A stretch of 64,000 nt of DNA from assembly GCF_051020765.1 (NCBI RefSeq), contig NW_027469209.1:186001-250000 (forward strand). Reading direction: 5' to 3'. Below are positions 36,197 through 46,477 of the stretch, piece by piece. This DNA comes from Lasioglossum baleicum. Taxonomy: Eukaryota > Arthropoda > Insecta > Hymenoptera > Halictidae. The position numbers and the translations under genes were made by a program. The notes under the pieces are model-generated. The model had not been told where the DNA came from. It was given only the letters and a program-made list of their open reading frames with translations, and did no database searches. The number at the start of each line of letters is the position of its first letter. Position 1 is the first letter of the stretch.

Positions 36197-38163
36197 TGTT
36201 ACGTCGTCCGATGTACGACGTTGGCCTTGTACACACACTATGTATACAAGGTCTGATCTGCATAAGATCCACACACCGTCCCCTAGACATAAGAGCATAA
36301 TATTAAGATCTCATATATTCGATTGTTCTAATCCTTATCTCCGTCTCTACCCATCACCATAACTTCTCCTTGATCAACACCTTACCTCAGTTTCAACCCA
36401 TCACCACGACACATAATGCAATAAAGTATTGCATCACTCTGGAAGCATCTAGAAGCTTCTAGAAACGTCGAGAAGTCCAAAGACTGCTGCATCAGCAGTC
36501 CCACGCTCGTAGAGGGCAATAGGACAGCCACGAGACTGCAGCGTCAGCAGAAATGCACGTGCAGTCCCCGGGAGCAAAGACGCTGCTGCGTCAGCGGTTC
36601 TCCCACTCCGACGACTGAAGAACAAAGAGACTGCAGCGTCAGCTATCCCCACTCCGAACGAAGGAGGCAAGGCAGAGCAGGCGCTTGCATCAGTCCGCCT
36701 CCAGACAGCGACTCGAACGGTCCGCTCCAAGCGAGCGACTCGCACGGACGTGCCAGTCCGGCTTCTTCCGACTTCAAGAGCAGACGTGTTCAGTCCAGCT
36801 CCGCGATAGTGAAGTGTGTCGATCCTTCACTCCTAATTCCAATTCCAATTCCAACTCTAACTCAACTCAACTCAAGTCCTAATTCTCATACGTTATTCCT
36901 ATAACATATTACAATATCCATTATTCATTAATCCAATTACTACTCCTATTGTAATACTACTTACATATTGTATACCAGTGTACTTACCAGTTCTTATTTA
37001 ATATATCGTTGTTATACCAGTGCTTCGATCTTGTTATTCTTGTGTTAGTTCAACACCATCTTCCAATTCAGTTCTTGCATCGAATATATTAAACTCGTGA
37101 CATATCCGGACTTGGTCTAAAGTGCGCAGTGGAAACGCTGAGCCGCCAATAAGGAATTTGAAGCGAGTCATAAAGAAGTTCTCGTGCCACGTCTAGAATT
37201 GGTCTAAAGAGCGCAGTGGAAACGCTGAGCCGCCACTATAGACGTGAAGCGAGTTAACTACCAAAAAGGTTAATAACAAGTGGAAGTTCATTTTCATTAT
37301 ATTATTAATATTCCATCATTACTATTCCTTACCCATGCGACGCCCACGTCGAGCGGGACGCAAGTATCAACTTGCTAAATTGAGACGCGCGTTGAGAAAT
37401 AAAGCGGTGCTCGATCAAATCATTGCCACTACCGAGTGGACAGAACTTCTGGGAACCACCGAGCACATTCCGTGTGACGCGTCCGATTACGTTTCTGTAT
37501 ACGGTTGCCCTTGCAGCCTTCCTAAAGAGGTCAACCACGCGGACCTCTCGCGAGCTCCGACGCCAGTTCTGCATCCGGTCGATCGTCCAGAGGTGATCGA
37601 CATAGCCGACGACGACGACAGCCGAGACACGATCATCGTTCCCAGGGTCCGTTGCCGAATCATCAGTGACGTTCCTCTGCCAACTCATCAACGTGTCGTC
37701 TTGCGGCCAGCATCCAAGGCCACTAACGTCGTCCCGAACCGAGCAGCAGCAACTCTGCCAGATCTTCCCCACCTCGAGGACATCTGTATAGAAGACCCGA
37801 TGTACGACACCTACTGTCAGTACCGCCAGTTCCTGCTGCAACAATATTATTAGGCGTTAATACAGCATTGCGGTGAGTCGTATAATGTCTTGTATAATTG
37901 CTGAATCCTGTAAACTCACCGTTCTCGTTGCATCATCTCGCGCGTGATTCTTGTCGGGACACTTCTTGTAACCGCGTCGGACGTTCTCTTCTTGACTGCA
38001 TCCATAGCAATATCGGTTGTCCTAGTGCATATGACAGCCCGCGGCTGTCTCGGCACGAAAGACCACTCCTCATTTTAATCATAATATCTCAACCGTCCGT
38101 CTGTCACTGTTCTCTTTTCTCTCTCCTGGTACCTGTAACAAAAACACAGTGACGGACGTGACA
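36197..38163 (+). repeat. LTR2, 5' LTR of F
   Basis: 1967 bp. Heat-shock array 36441-36475; AATAAA hairpin at 36416-36434; Inr TCAGTC at 36690 with DPE GGTCC at +28 (36719-36723). Confidence 0.93.
37335..37853 (+). CDS. LTR-encoded protein ORF0 (172 aa), 5' LTR of F
   Basis: Same protein as in A apart from a few substitutions, for example CPCSLPKEV for CPCNPPKEV and DRPEVIDIADDDD. Begins about 640 nt after the predicted transcription start and ends 310 nt before the LTR end. Confidence 0.8.
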   Translation: MRRPRRAGRKYQLAKLRRALRNKAVLDQIIATTEWTELLGTTEHIPCDASDYVSVYGCPCSLPKEVNHADLSRAPTPVLHPVDRPEVIDIADDDDSRDTIIVPRVRCRIISDVPLPTHQRVVLRPASKATNVVPNRAAATLPDLPHLEDICIEDPMYDTYCQYRQFLLQQYY

Positions 38164-38167
38164 AATT

Positions 38168-38184
38168 TGGCGCAGTCGGTAGGA
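38168..38184 (+). other. Primer-binding site, tRNA-Ser (element F)
   Basis: Full 17-nt match, 4 nt after the 5' LTR. Confidence 0.86.
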
Positions 38185-38276
38185 CATCGAAGTGGTCGCC
38201 GATATTTGCATTAACAAGCCCCGACGCGTGTCAGTGCGAAGTTCACATTTCTTAAATCCCATTTATATCTTTCAAA

Positions 38277-39635
38277 ATGTCTCGCCCAATCACGCGATCT
38301 CAAAAGGATCTCCGAGCAAATCCTAACGCAGACCTTCCTCCAATGACCGAGGAAGAGTTACTCCTTTATGCGCAAGACCTCGCCCGTAGAGAGCAATATC
38401 TCAAAGAAGAAACTGATTTTATTGCCAAATTGCGTCTCAAATATGAAGAAGACGCACAAAACCAAAAGAATATGCTCGACGAAATACGAAAAGAGCTTCA
38501 TAACATCCAAATCACGAGTCAAACCCTACGTCAACAATCGCCTACACCAGGCCCTAGTAACGTCTCTAATATGCGGGAACCTTCACCGCCAGAGCCACGC
38601 GAAATCCCACAGTATGAACCTACTGGCAATTTCGCTCTAAAACAAGCCGCCGAGCTTGTCCCTAGATTCGACGGAACTTCGTCTTCCGTCCTACAATTCA
38701 TACGTACATGCAAACGCGCGCGTGACACCGTACCGGCCACTGCAGAGCGTGCCCTCACGAAATTGCTCTGCAATAAACTCCACGATCGTGCTTATGCCGC
38801 TATAGAAGGCCAGCACATATTCACAATTTCTGCACTATGCGAAAAGTTACGTACAGTACTGGGCCCATACAAATTCGTGGACCAGTACCGTGGCGATCTC
38901 GCGAGTGTACTCCAAGCTCCAAACGAGCACATCTTAGACTTCATCAATCGCGTTAAAGACCTTCGAACCGCGATTCAAGATGCCACAGATATTGGCCTTG
39001 ATTACGAAGAACTAGATCGCTTCGTAGTAGATTGTTTTCTACGAGGTCTCCTTCCCCAGCTGCGTGCCGAAGTGCTTCATTGCCCTTCGCGAAATCCTGC
39101 CACTGTTTTCGAAGCAGCCATCTCTGCTTACAGGCAGTATGAGTCAGACCAGACTCGTCGACGAGAACTGATCCGCGAAGAAAAACGAGTCAGCTTCTCT
39201 GATAACCGGCCGTATCGCCCGCGTTCCACGTACGAGTCCCCTCGTGACATTCCAGAGCGAACTCAAGAACGCCGCGATAACAGACCGGACTCGTCTCAGC
39301 AGTCCTCGAGAAACTTAAACCGGGACTCTTATCGCTCCCCGACGCCGCAACGGCGATGGGAAAATAATCCTCGCGACCAAAACACGTACCGCGATGGTCG
39401 CACAGATCGCCCCTCAAGCCCTAACAAATTTTGCAACTATTGCAAAGTCCCCGGGCACGATATTCACGAGTGCCGTAAGCGCGCTTTTAATAATAATAGG
39501 AGGTCGGGAAACGAGTCCGGCCTCCCGACCGAAGCCAACCCAAGGCGGGAGGCCGCATCTTCAACTCAAACTACAGCCCGCACCCAAACAGCTATCCGGA
39601 CGAACGACCAGTCCGACGATTCGTCTCAGCAGTAA
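38277..39635 (+). CDS. gag: Gag polyprotein, element F (452 aa)
   Basis: Intact LTR2 Gag with knuckle CNYCKVPGHDIHEC. Differs from A at scattered sites such as RTCKRA for RACKRA. Start and stop match the other LTR2 copies. Confidence 0.93.
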   Translation: MSRPITRSQKDLRANPNADLPPMTEEELLLYAQDLARREQYLKEETDFIAKLRLKYEEDAQNQKNMLDEIRKELHNIQITSQTLRQQSPTPGPSNVSNMREPSPPEPREIPQYEPTGNFALKQAAELVPRFDGTSSSVLQFIRTCKRARDTVPATAERALTKLLCNKLHDRAYAAIEGQHIFTISALCEKLRTVLGPYKFVDQYRGDLASVLQAPNEHILDFINRVKDLRTAIQDATDIGLDYEELDRFVVDCFLRGLLPQLRAEVLHCPSRNPATVFEAAISAYRQYESDQTRRRELIREEKRVSFSDNRPYRPRSTYESPRDIPERTQERRDNRPDSSQQSSRNLNRDSYRSPTPQRRWENNPRDQNTYRDGRTDRPSSPNKFCNYCKVPGHDIHECRKRAFNNNRRSGNESGLPTEANPRREAASSTQTTARTQTAIRTNDQSDDSSQQ

Positions 39636-41812
39636 ATCTTGCTGCAGACTCACCAATTCCGCGCGTAAAAATCTCCGCCCCTCAATTACAAAAGAAGTGT
39701 GAATTTTTGTTGGACACGGGTTCGGAGATCAATTTAATTCGTGCGTCAAGTCTAGAACCAAATCTACCTATAGATTATACGAACACTATAGAAGTCCAAG
39801 GAATAACCGAGGGATCCATTCCAACTCTCGGTCAAATTAAAATACACTTAGAGGGTCAAAACCCTATCGAATTTCATGTCTTGGAAGAAAACTTCCCAAT
39901 TAACATCGACGGAATCCTCGGTTCTCCCTTCTTCAGAACAGGAGCCGAGATCTCCTTTGCGAATCAATACATTACGATAGGAAACATTCGGGTTCCCTTC
40001 TCGAACCCTTGCGCGCCCACGACTGAGCCTCGCGATAAATTGGCAGCAGAGGTTATTTCAATGCCTTCGTCTATGACCAACGATCTCGTTAAAACTCCAG
40101 CCGTCAAGCGTGAGGAACATTCGGCAAGGAACGTTCGAGTGTCTTCCTCAAATCCTCGTGCACCCGCGGTCAGACCTTGCAGAGCTCCGGTGACGGAGGT
40201 TATTTCAATGCCTCCTCGGGATTCGATCGAGTGCTCCCTAGAGAAAAACGCCGTGAAAAGCCGGCCGGAATCGAAGGAGACTCGAGAGATATCGGAGTAC
40301 ACTGCGAGAAGTCGGATCGTGGAGCGTGAGGATCGAGTCCGAACAAAGACTCCTCCGAAATCCGAAGAATTCGTCCTCGAACCTCGTACCGTTGCGTGCA
40401 TAGCGGTCGACGTCGAAGGACCCAAACAGGGATATATCCGCCGTGTTAACGTAGCGCCGGATGTATTCCTGGGTGACTGCGTCGTCACCAATCGTAAAGG
40501 CAAAGCGAGCCTCCGGTGTTTTAACACCTCGTCGGAAAGAGTTTCATTTCGATTGCCCCCATTGGAGATGGAAGAAATCGAGTCGTACTCTTCCGACCTT
40601 TCCAATTCCGGGTATCATCCCGACGCATTCGGTAACCATCCCGACCTTTCTAATTCCGGGTATCATCCCGACGTATTCGGTAACCATCCCGACCTTTCCA
40701 ATTCCGGGTATCATCCCGACGTATTCGGTAACCATCCCGACCTTTCCAATTCCGGGAACCATCCCGACGCATTCGGTAACCATCCCGACCTTTCTACTTC
40801 CGGGTATCGTCCCGACGCATTCGGTAACCATCCCGACCTTTCTAACTCCGGTAACCAGCCCGATTCTCATACTAACTCCGGTAACCAGCCCGATCATTAT
40901 ACTAACTCCGGTAACCAGCCCGATCCTTATTCTAACTCCGGTAACCAGCCCGATCAATTCCAAGACCAACTCCATTCCTACGACAATCAAAGATTTTCAA
41001 GACCCATATGTAAGCAGGTCTGTTCTATATTGCACAATAAATCCAGCGACAGTTCTAAACCAGAGAAGGATATCAAAGCCTCCAAAGTAAAAGAACTTCA
41101 TAACTTACTTCGAAATCATATCTTTGATGATCCACAGAAACTCGATTCCTTTCAACTTCCATCTGCACGTTGCCATGCAAAGCGAAACAAATACGATAAA
41201 ATTAATCTCTGCGCTACAGCGAAATACGCGTCAGCAAGAAAGAAATATAAATCCGAGTACCCTCGCGATAACGGATACCCCTATGGGAATAAGCGAGCGA
41301 AATTCGAAGCCCAGCATCGACAAAATCTCCTTCGACCACCGGAAGATATAGAACAGGTATTCCTACTCAAAGAACCCTGCAAGGGCAAATTCGACGCGCA
41401 ATATACGGGTCCACATGAAATCTGCGACATCTTAGACTCAAACAATGTGAAAATTAAAGTAGGGAATCATTTTAAGATTGTACATGCAAACAAACTCAAG
41501 CGTGCGCCGAATAATCCAACGCAAAACCCGCGTCAGCGAAACGTGACACTCATCTGGACGCAGATAAGAAAAGACAAAAGTGCAAGTGAAAGTGTTAGTG
41601 AACAAAGTGATTCCCCACCCGCCCTAAACCCCGAGAAAAGACAGTCGAAAAATGAACATTGCGAATACGACTTGTCGGACATTACAAAACCAGCCCCAGC
41701 CCCACGTGCCGACACCGACAACATTTCAGTGCGACCAGTGTTTCGTACAAATACTCGCCGAGAACTGTGCTCCCTGCACGGAGTACCTCCGGACGATGCG
41801 TCGCATGAATGA
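39632..41812 (+). CDS. pro: Protease-repeat-integrase-tail protein, element F
   Basis: Best intact example of the LTR2 second frame. Protease at about 39700-39960, linker to about 40600, NHPD/NQPD repeat 40604-40957, basic block (KYASARKKYKSEY), integrase GPY/F-like tail about 41390-41510 (YTGPHEICDI, VGNHFKIVHANKLK), then TLIWTQIRKDK and the envelope-tail-like end (DNISVRPVFRT, LCSLHGV). The integrase tail is followed at once by the envelope-like tail, so the integrase core and the glycoprotein ectodomain have both been lost from an ancestor that had them in that order. Confidence 0.88.
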   Translation, partial: VNLAADSPIPRVKISAPQLQKKCEFLLDTGSEINLIRASSLEPNLPIDYTNTIEVQGITEGSIPTLGQIKIHLEGQNPIEFHVLEENFPINIDGILGSPFFRTGAEISFANQYITIGNIRVPFSNPCAPTTEPRDKLAAEVISMPSSMTNDLVKTPAVKREEHSARNVRVSSSNPRAPAVRPCRAPVTEVISMPPRDSIECSLEKNAVKSRPESKETREISEYTARSRIVEREDRVRTKTPPKSEEFVLEPRTVACIAVDVEGPKQGYIRRVNVAPDVFLGDCVVTNRKGKASLRCFNTSSERVSFRLPPLEMEEIESYSSDLSNSGYHPDAFGNHPDLSNSGYHPDVFGNHPDLSNSGYHPDVFGNHPDLSNSGNHPDAFGNHPDLSTSGYRPDAFGNHPDLSNSGNQPDSHTNSGNQPDHYTNSGNQPDPYSNSGNQPDQFQDQLHSYDNQRFSRPICKQVCSILHNKSSDSSKPEKDIKASKVKELHNLLRNHIFDDPQKLDSFQLPSARCHAKRNKYDKINLCATAKYASARKKYKSEYPRDNGYPYGNKRAKFEAQHRQNLLRPPEDIEQVFLLKEPCKGKFDAQYTGPHEICDILDSNNVKIKVGNHFKIVHANKLKRAPNNPTQNPRQRNVTLIWTQIRKDKSASESVSEQSDSPPALNPEKRQSKNEHCEYDLSDITKPAPAPRADTDNISVRPVFRTNTRRELCSLHGVPPDDASHE
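40604..40957 (+). repeat. Coding NHPD/NQPD repeat, element F
   Basis: First about six composite units of SNSGYHPDVFGNHPDL type (45 bp), then four 30-bp NSGNQPD units. Composition differs from every other copy. Confidence 0.87.
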
Positions 41813-41878
41813 GTGTGTGATCGAGTGTTGAGCGAGAAATTTCTTCCTTGTAAGAAATTTCTTTTCCGCGTTGGGAGG

Positions 41879-43844
41879 TGTTACGTCGTCCGATGTACGA
41901 CGTTGGCCTTGTACACACACTATGTATACAAGGTCTGATCTGCATAAGATCCACACACCGTCCCCTAGACATAAGAGCATAATATTAAGATCTCATATAT
42001 TCGATTGTTCTAATCCTTATCTCCGTCTCTACCCATCACCATAACTTCTCCTTGATCAACACCTTACCTCAGTTTCAACCCATCACCACGACACATAATG
42101 CAATAAAGTATTGCATCACTCTGGAAGCATCTAGAAGCTTCTAGAAACGTCGAGAAGTCCAAAGACTGCTGCATCAGCAGTCCCACGCTCGTAGAGGGCA
42201 ATAGGACAGCCACGAGACTGCAGCGTCAGCAGAAATGCACGTGCAGTCCCCGGGAGCAAAGACGCTGCTGCGTCAGCGGTTCTCCCACTCCGACGACTGA
42301 AGAACAAAGAGACTGCAGCGTCAGCTATCCCCACTCCGAACGAAGGAGGCAAGGCAGAGCAGGCGCTTGCATCAGTCCGCCTCCAGACAGCGACTCGAAC
42401 GGTCCGCTCCAAGCGAGCGACTCGCACGGACGTGCCAGTCCGGCTTCTTCCGACTTCAAGAGCAGACGTGTTCAGTCCAGCTCCGCGATAGTGAAGTGTG
42501 TCGATCCTTCACTCCTAATTCCAATTCCAATTCCAACTCTAACTCAACTCAACTCAAGTCCTAATTCTCATACGTTATTCCTATAACATATTACAATATC
42601 CATTATTCATTAATCCAATTACTACTCCTATTGTAATACTACTTACATATTGTATACCAGTGTACTTACCAGTTCTTATTTAATATATCGTTGTTATACC
42701 AGTGCTTCGATCTTGTTATTCTTGTGTTAGTTCAACACCATCTTCCAATTCAGTTCTTGCATCGAATATATTAAACTCGTGACATATCCGGACTTGGTCT
42801 AAAGTGCGCAGTGGAAACGCTGAGCCGCCAATAAGGAATTTGAAGCGAGTCATAAAGAAGTTCTCGTGCCACGTCTAGAATTGGTCTAAAGAGCGCAGTG
42901 GAAACGCTGAGCCGCCACTATAGACGTGAAGCGAGTTAACTACCAAAAAGGTTAATAACAAGTGGAAGTTCATTTTCATTATATTATTAATATTCCATCA
43001 TTACTATTCCTTACCCATGCGACGCCCACGTCGAGCGGGACGCAAGTATCAACTTGCTAAATTGAGACGCGCGTTGAGAAATAAAGCGGTGCTCGATCAA
43101 ATCATTGCCACTACCGAGTGGACAGAACTTCTGGGAACCACCGAGCACATTCCGTGTGACGCGTCCGATTACGTTTCTGTATACGGTTGCCCTTGCAGCC
43201 TTCCTAAAGAGGTCAACCACGCGGACCTCTCGCGAGCTCCGACGCCAGTTCTGCATCCGGTCGATCGTCCAGAGGTGATCGACATAGCCGACGACGACGA
43301 CAGCCGAGACACGATCATCGTTCCCAGGGTCCGTTGCCGAATCATCAGTGACGTTCCTCTGCCAACTCATCAACGTGTCGTCTTGCGGCCAGCATCCAAG
43401 GCCACTAACGTCGTCCCGAACCGAGCAGCAGCAACTCTGCCAGATCTTCCCCACCTCGAGGACATCTGTATAGAAGACCCGATGTACGACACCTACTGTC
43501 AGTACCGCCAGTTCCTGCTGCAACAATATTATTAGGCGTTAATACAGCATTGCGGTGAGTCGTATAATGTCTTGTATAATTGCTGAATCCTGTAAACTCA
43601 CCGTTCTCGTTGCATCATCTCGCGCGTGATTCTTGTCGGGACACTTCTTGTAACCGCGTCGGACGTTCTCTTCTTGACTGCATCATAGCAATATCGGTTG
43701 TCCTAGTGCATATGACAGCCCGCGGCTGTCTCGGCACGAAAGACCACTCCTCATTTTAATCATAATATCTCAACCGTCCGTCTGTCACTGTTCTCTTTTC
43801 TCTCTCCTGGTACCTGTAACAAAAACACAGTGACGGACGTGACA
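41879..43844 (+). repeat. LTR2, 3' LTR of F
   Basis: 1966 bp. Heat-shock array 42123-42157. Confidence 0.93.
43017..43535 (+). CDS. LTR-encoded protein ORF0 (172 aa), 3' LTR of F
   Basis: Identical to the 5' LTR copy at 37335-37853. Confidence 0.78.
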   Translation: MRRPRRAGRKYQLAKLRRALRNKAVLDQIIATTEWTELLGTTEHIPCDASDYVSVYGCPCSLPKEVNHADLSRAPTPVLHPVDRPEVIDIADDDDSRDTIIVPRVRCRIISDVPLPTHQRVVLRPASKATNVVPNRAAATLPDLPHLEDICIEDPMYDTYCQYRQFLLQQYY

Positions 43845-43979
43845 CAAGAGGCAGCTCTGCGTTGCCTCCTTCGCTCGGAGTGGGGGTTGCTGACGCTGCA
43901 GTCCCTTTGTCCTCGCTCGTCGGAGTGGTGACGGGTGCAAGACTGCTGACGTTGCAGTCTCTTTGTCCTCGCTCTCGAC
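43845..43979 (-). mobile_element. Element D, segment 5 (5' part of LTR3)
   Basis: Minus-strand LTR3 from target CAAG to CGAC (43976-43979), where G begins. The rest of D's LTR should follow G's right end but does not; this is the last recognisable piece of D. Confidence 0.82.
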
Positions 43980-44539
43980 TGTTACGTCGGACGACCTCCG
44001 ACGTTGGTCGAATCGAGGACCGTACCTCGATTCTAGGCTAAGATTAAATATTAAGTACATAATACCTCTTAAACCCATCGCTATCAAACTCTTGTTCTAA
44101 ATCTAATATCTCTTAAACCCATCGCTATCAAACTCTTGTTCTAATTCTAATACATCTTAAACCCATCACTACTTCACCCATGACTTTTCCTAAACTTGTT
44201 CTAATACCCATCGCTACTTAAATCTCGACTCTCCCAATTGTTCTACAACCAACCATCACTCCGAACTCCTAACTTTACTTTCACTTGTTCAAACCCTCAT
44301 CTACACTTACAATTTGTTCAAATCCTCAACTCCGCTCGAGTAAACGCCACCTCGAGAACAAAGAGATCGCAACGTCAGCAGTCTTGCACGCGTCACCACT
44401 CTGTCGAGAGCGAGGACAAAGAGACTGCAACGTCAGCAGTCTTGCACCCGTCACCACTCCGACGAGCGAGGACAAAGGGACTGCAGCGTCAGCAACCCCC
44501 ACTCCGAGCGAAGGAGGCTACGCAGAGCTGCCTCTTGCA

Positions 44540-44575
44540 TCAGTCTGGTGCTAGCCAGCGAAGTGAGCGGACGTG
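44540..44575 (+). promoter_or_regulatory. Predicted core promoter of LTR3: Inr + DPE
   Basis: TCAGTC (A+1 at 44542) with GGACGTG at exactly +28, a full match to the DPE consensus RGWCGTG. Just upstream is GACTGCAGCGTCAGC and CCCCACTCCGAGCGAAGGAGG, a block also placed upstream of the Inr in LTR2. Confidence 0.68.
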
Positions 44576-45484
44576 TCGGTCTGCGCTCACTCCATTCTCA
44601 CACAACGACATCAGTCAGTCTGGCCCAAGCCAGCGAAGCGAGCAGACGTGTCGATCTGCGCTCTTCTAATTCGCGCTTCGACGTTCATCGACGTTTGTTC
44701 TACTATTCTATTCCAAATCCATTCCAATTCAATTCCTAAATCAATTCCAATTCTAACTCTTACTAACTCATACTCCGTATACGATTATTACGTTTAATTC
44801 ATTTATTATTATACTACCAAGTTTATACTCAAGTGTACTCAACGTTCTTTATTTCAATATATATATTATATTTTACCAGTGCTACGTGAAGTTAATTTCC
44901 ACATCATTCTACTAAATCCAGTGACAGTTTCTTTTCGAAATTCGAATCGTGCCCTCGTTAATCATACAGAACTCGGCTTGGAGGCCAGTTCGTCCGCTCC
45001 GCTGAGAAGTAGTGGTTGACGAGTAGACGTTTGGAAATAATAACTTTCCAAATCAGATAAACGCATTTAATATTAATAATAAATAATTGAGCTCTCGCTT
45101 ACGTGTTCAACCTCGGTCACAAAGGGAGAAGCTTACAGCTCCGCCGAGGCAATACGTCAACGAGGTGACACTTAGTCAAAAGATTATCGAAGTTAAAGTG
45201 ACAGTTTGTGAAAGGAAACATATCAGTGTCTAAAGTGAAGTGACTGTTTTAATAGTGCCCTCGTTGTCGCACGGTGACCCGGCTCGGAGGCCAGTTCGTC
45301 TGCTCTGCTGGGTAGTGCCGATTAACGAGTGGACATTTTCGAGTCAGGTAAATTACCTCTGGCCAGCGCCTACGGGGAACCCCTGGCCAATTTTTCTTTC
45401 ACGTTTGGGACTTAGACAAAATCCGACAAAAGGATTTTCAGAGTATTAACTCTTCCGAAACAGTTCCTTCCATACCCATCCCTT

Positions 45485-46084
45485 ATGCGTCGTACACGTC
45501 GTGCAGGCCGAAAGTATCAACTGGCCAAGTTCAAACGGGCATTAAATCAAACAGCCATCTTAAACCGCGTCTTAAGTTCGACTGATTGGACTGAACTTCT
45601 CGGAACGACCGAGAATATCGAGTGCGACGCGTCAGATTACGTATCGGTATACGGTTGTCCGTGCCGTCCGATTCCGAACACAGAGGTCGACCACGCGGAC
45701 CTCTCGCGTTCTTCACCTGTCACCAAACCGTTTGCTGGTCGCTACGAGATAGCCGATCTCGTTGACATCTCTGACGACGACGACGACGTCAGGAATACCA
45801 TAAACCTGTCCAGTGACAACAACAACCCGCCTGCCGTTCGTTACGAGGTCATTGATCTCGTCACCAGCTCTGATGACGATGACAGCAGGAGCACCATAAT
45901 CTTGCCGCACGTTCGCTGTAGGATCATCAAGGACGAGTACCTACCGTCCAACAGACGCATTGTCGTGCGTACCCCAGCGAGACAGCTGCCAAACCTTCCT
46001 CATCTCGATGAGATCTGTCTGGACGACCCGTTATACCAGACCCATGCTGACCGACGAGCTCAGCTCCTTCAACAGTACTACTAA
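45485..46084 (+). CDS. LTR-encoded protein ORF0 (199 aa), 5' LTR of G
   Basis: Longer LTR3 version. Same blocks as in LTR2: basic N-terminus (RRTRRAGRKYQLAKFKRAL), WTELLGTTE, CDASDYVSVYGCPC, HADLSR, C-terminal LPNLPHLDEICLDDP and final QQYY. It has two acidic SUMO-interaction-like motifs, YEIADLVDISDDDDD and YEVIDLVTSSDDDD, about 45 residues apart; the second is a textbook-like VIDL core followed by Ser/Asp. The extra length compared with LTR2 is essentially a duplicated motif. About 940 nt after the predicted transcription start. Function inferred only. Confidence 0.82.
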   Translation: MRRTRRAGRKYQLAKFKRALNQTAILNRVLSSTDWTELLGTTENIECDASDYVSVYGCPCRPIPNTEVDHADLSRSSPVTKPFAGRYEIADLVDISDDDDDVRNTINLSSDNNNPPAVRYEVIDLVTSSDDDDSRSTIILPHVRCRIIKDEYLPSNRRIVVRTPARQLPNLPHLDEICLDDPLYQTHADRRAQLLQQYY

Positions 46085-46353
46085 GATACAACAACTAACC
46101 GGTGAGAATTCGTATCTTTTGTAACCCCTTTTGTTCCATGTCAACTCACCGCGTTCGTTGCGTCAGCGTAGAAGTATCGCCATCCGCGTTGACTGCTAGC
46201 GGGTGTCGGTCTCAAATGACTATCGGTGTCCTAGCGCATATGACTGCCCGTCTGGCTGTCTTGGCGTAAAAGACCGTTTCCTCTTCAATTCCACGTGCCG
46301 CCTCCTGGGGTCATCTTCTTTGCCTAGGACGTGGGGCGTGACGTAACAAAATT

Positions 46354-46370
46354 TGGCGCAGTCGGTAGGA
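46354..46370 (+). other. Primer-binding site, tRNA-Ser (element G)
   Basis: Full 17-nt match, 5 nt after the 5' LTR. Confidence 0.86.
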
Positions 46371-46477
46371 CACGAAAACGGTCGCCGGTAGTTGAACCAT
46401 TAACAAATTGTTTTCGTACGTCTGACATTTGTTCTCTATATCGTGTGTCGAGTAAGAATTCACACTAATATCGCAAA

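Larger units (their letters stand above)
36197..43844 (+). mobile_element. Element F: complete LTR2 gag-protease retroelement
   Basis: 7648 bp, target duplication CAAG (36193-36196 and 43845-43848). Two LTRs that differ by a visible 1-bp deletion at about 43684. PBS, gag, protease-tail frame, polypurine tract (41871-41878). All frames intact. No RT, RNase H or integrase core. Confidence 0.94.
43980..46348 (+). repeat. LTR3, 5' LTR of G
   Basis: TGTTACGTC to GACGTAACA, a perfect 9-bp terminal inverted repeat. The start also forms ACGTCGG/CCGACGT. Two diverged copies of a block with GAGGCCAGTTCGTC lie about 300 bp apart (about 44950 and 45255). Inverted repeat CGGTGAG (46100-46106)/CTCACCG (46145-46151) is shared with LTR2. 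Confidence 0.92.
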
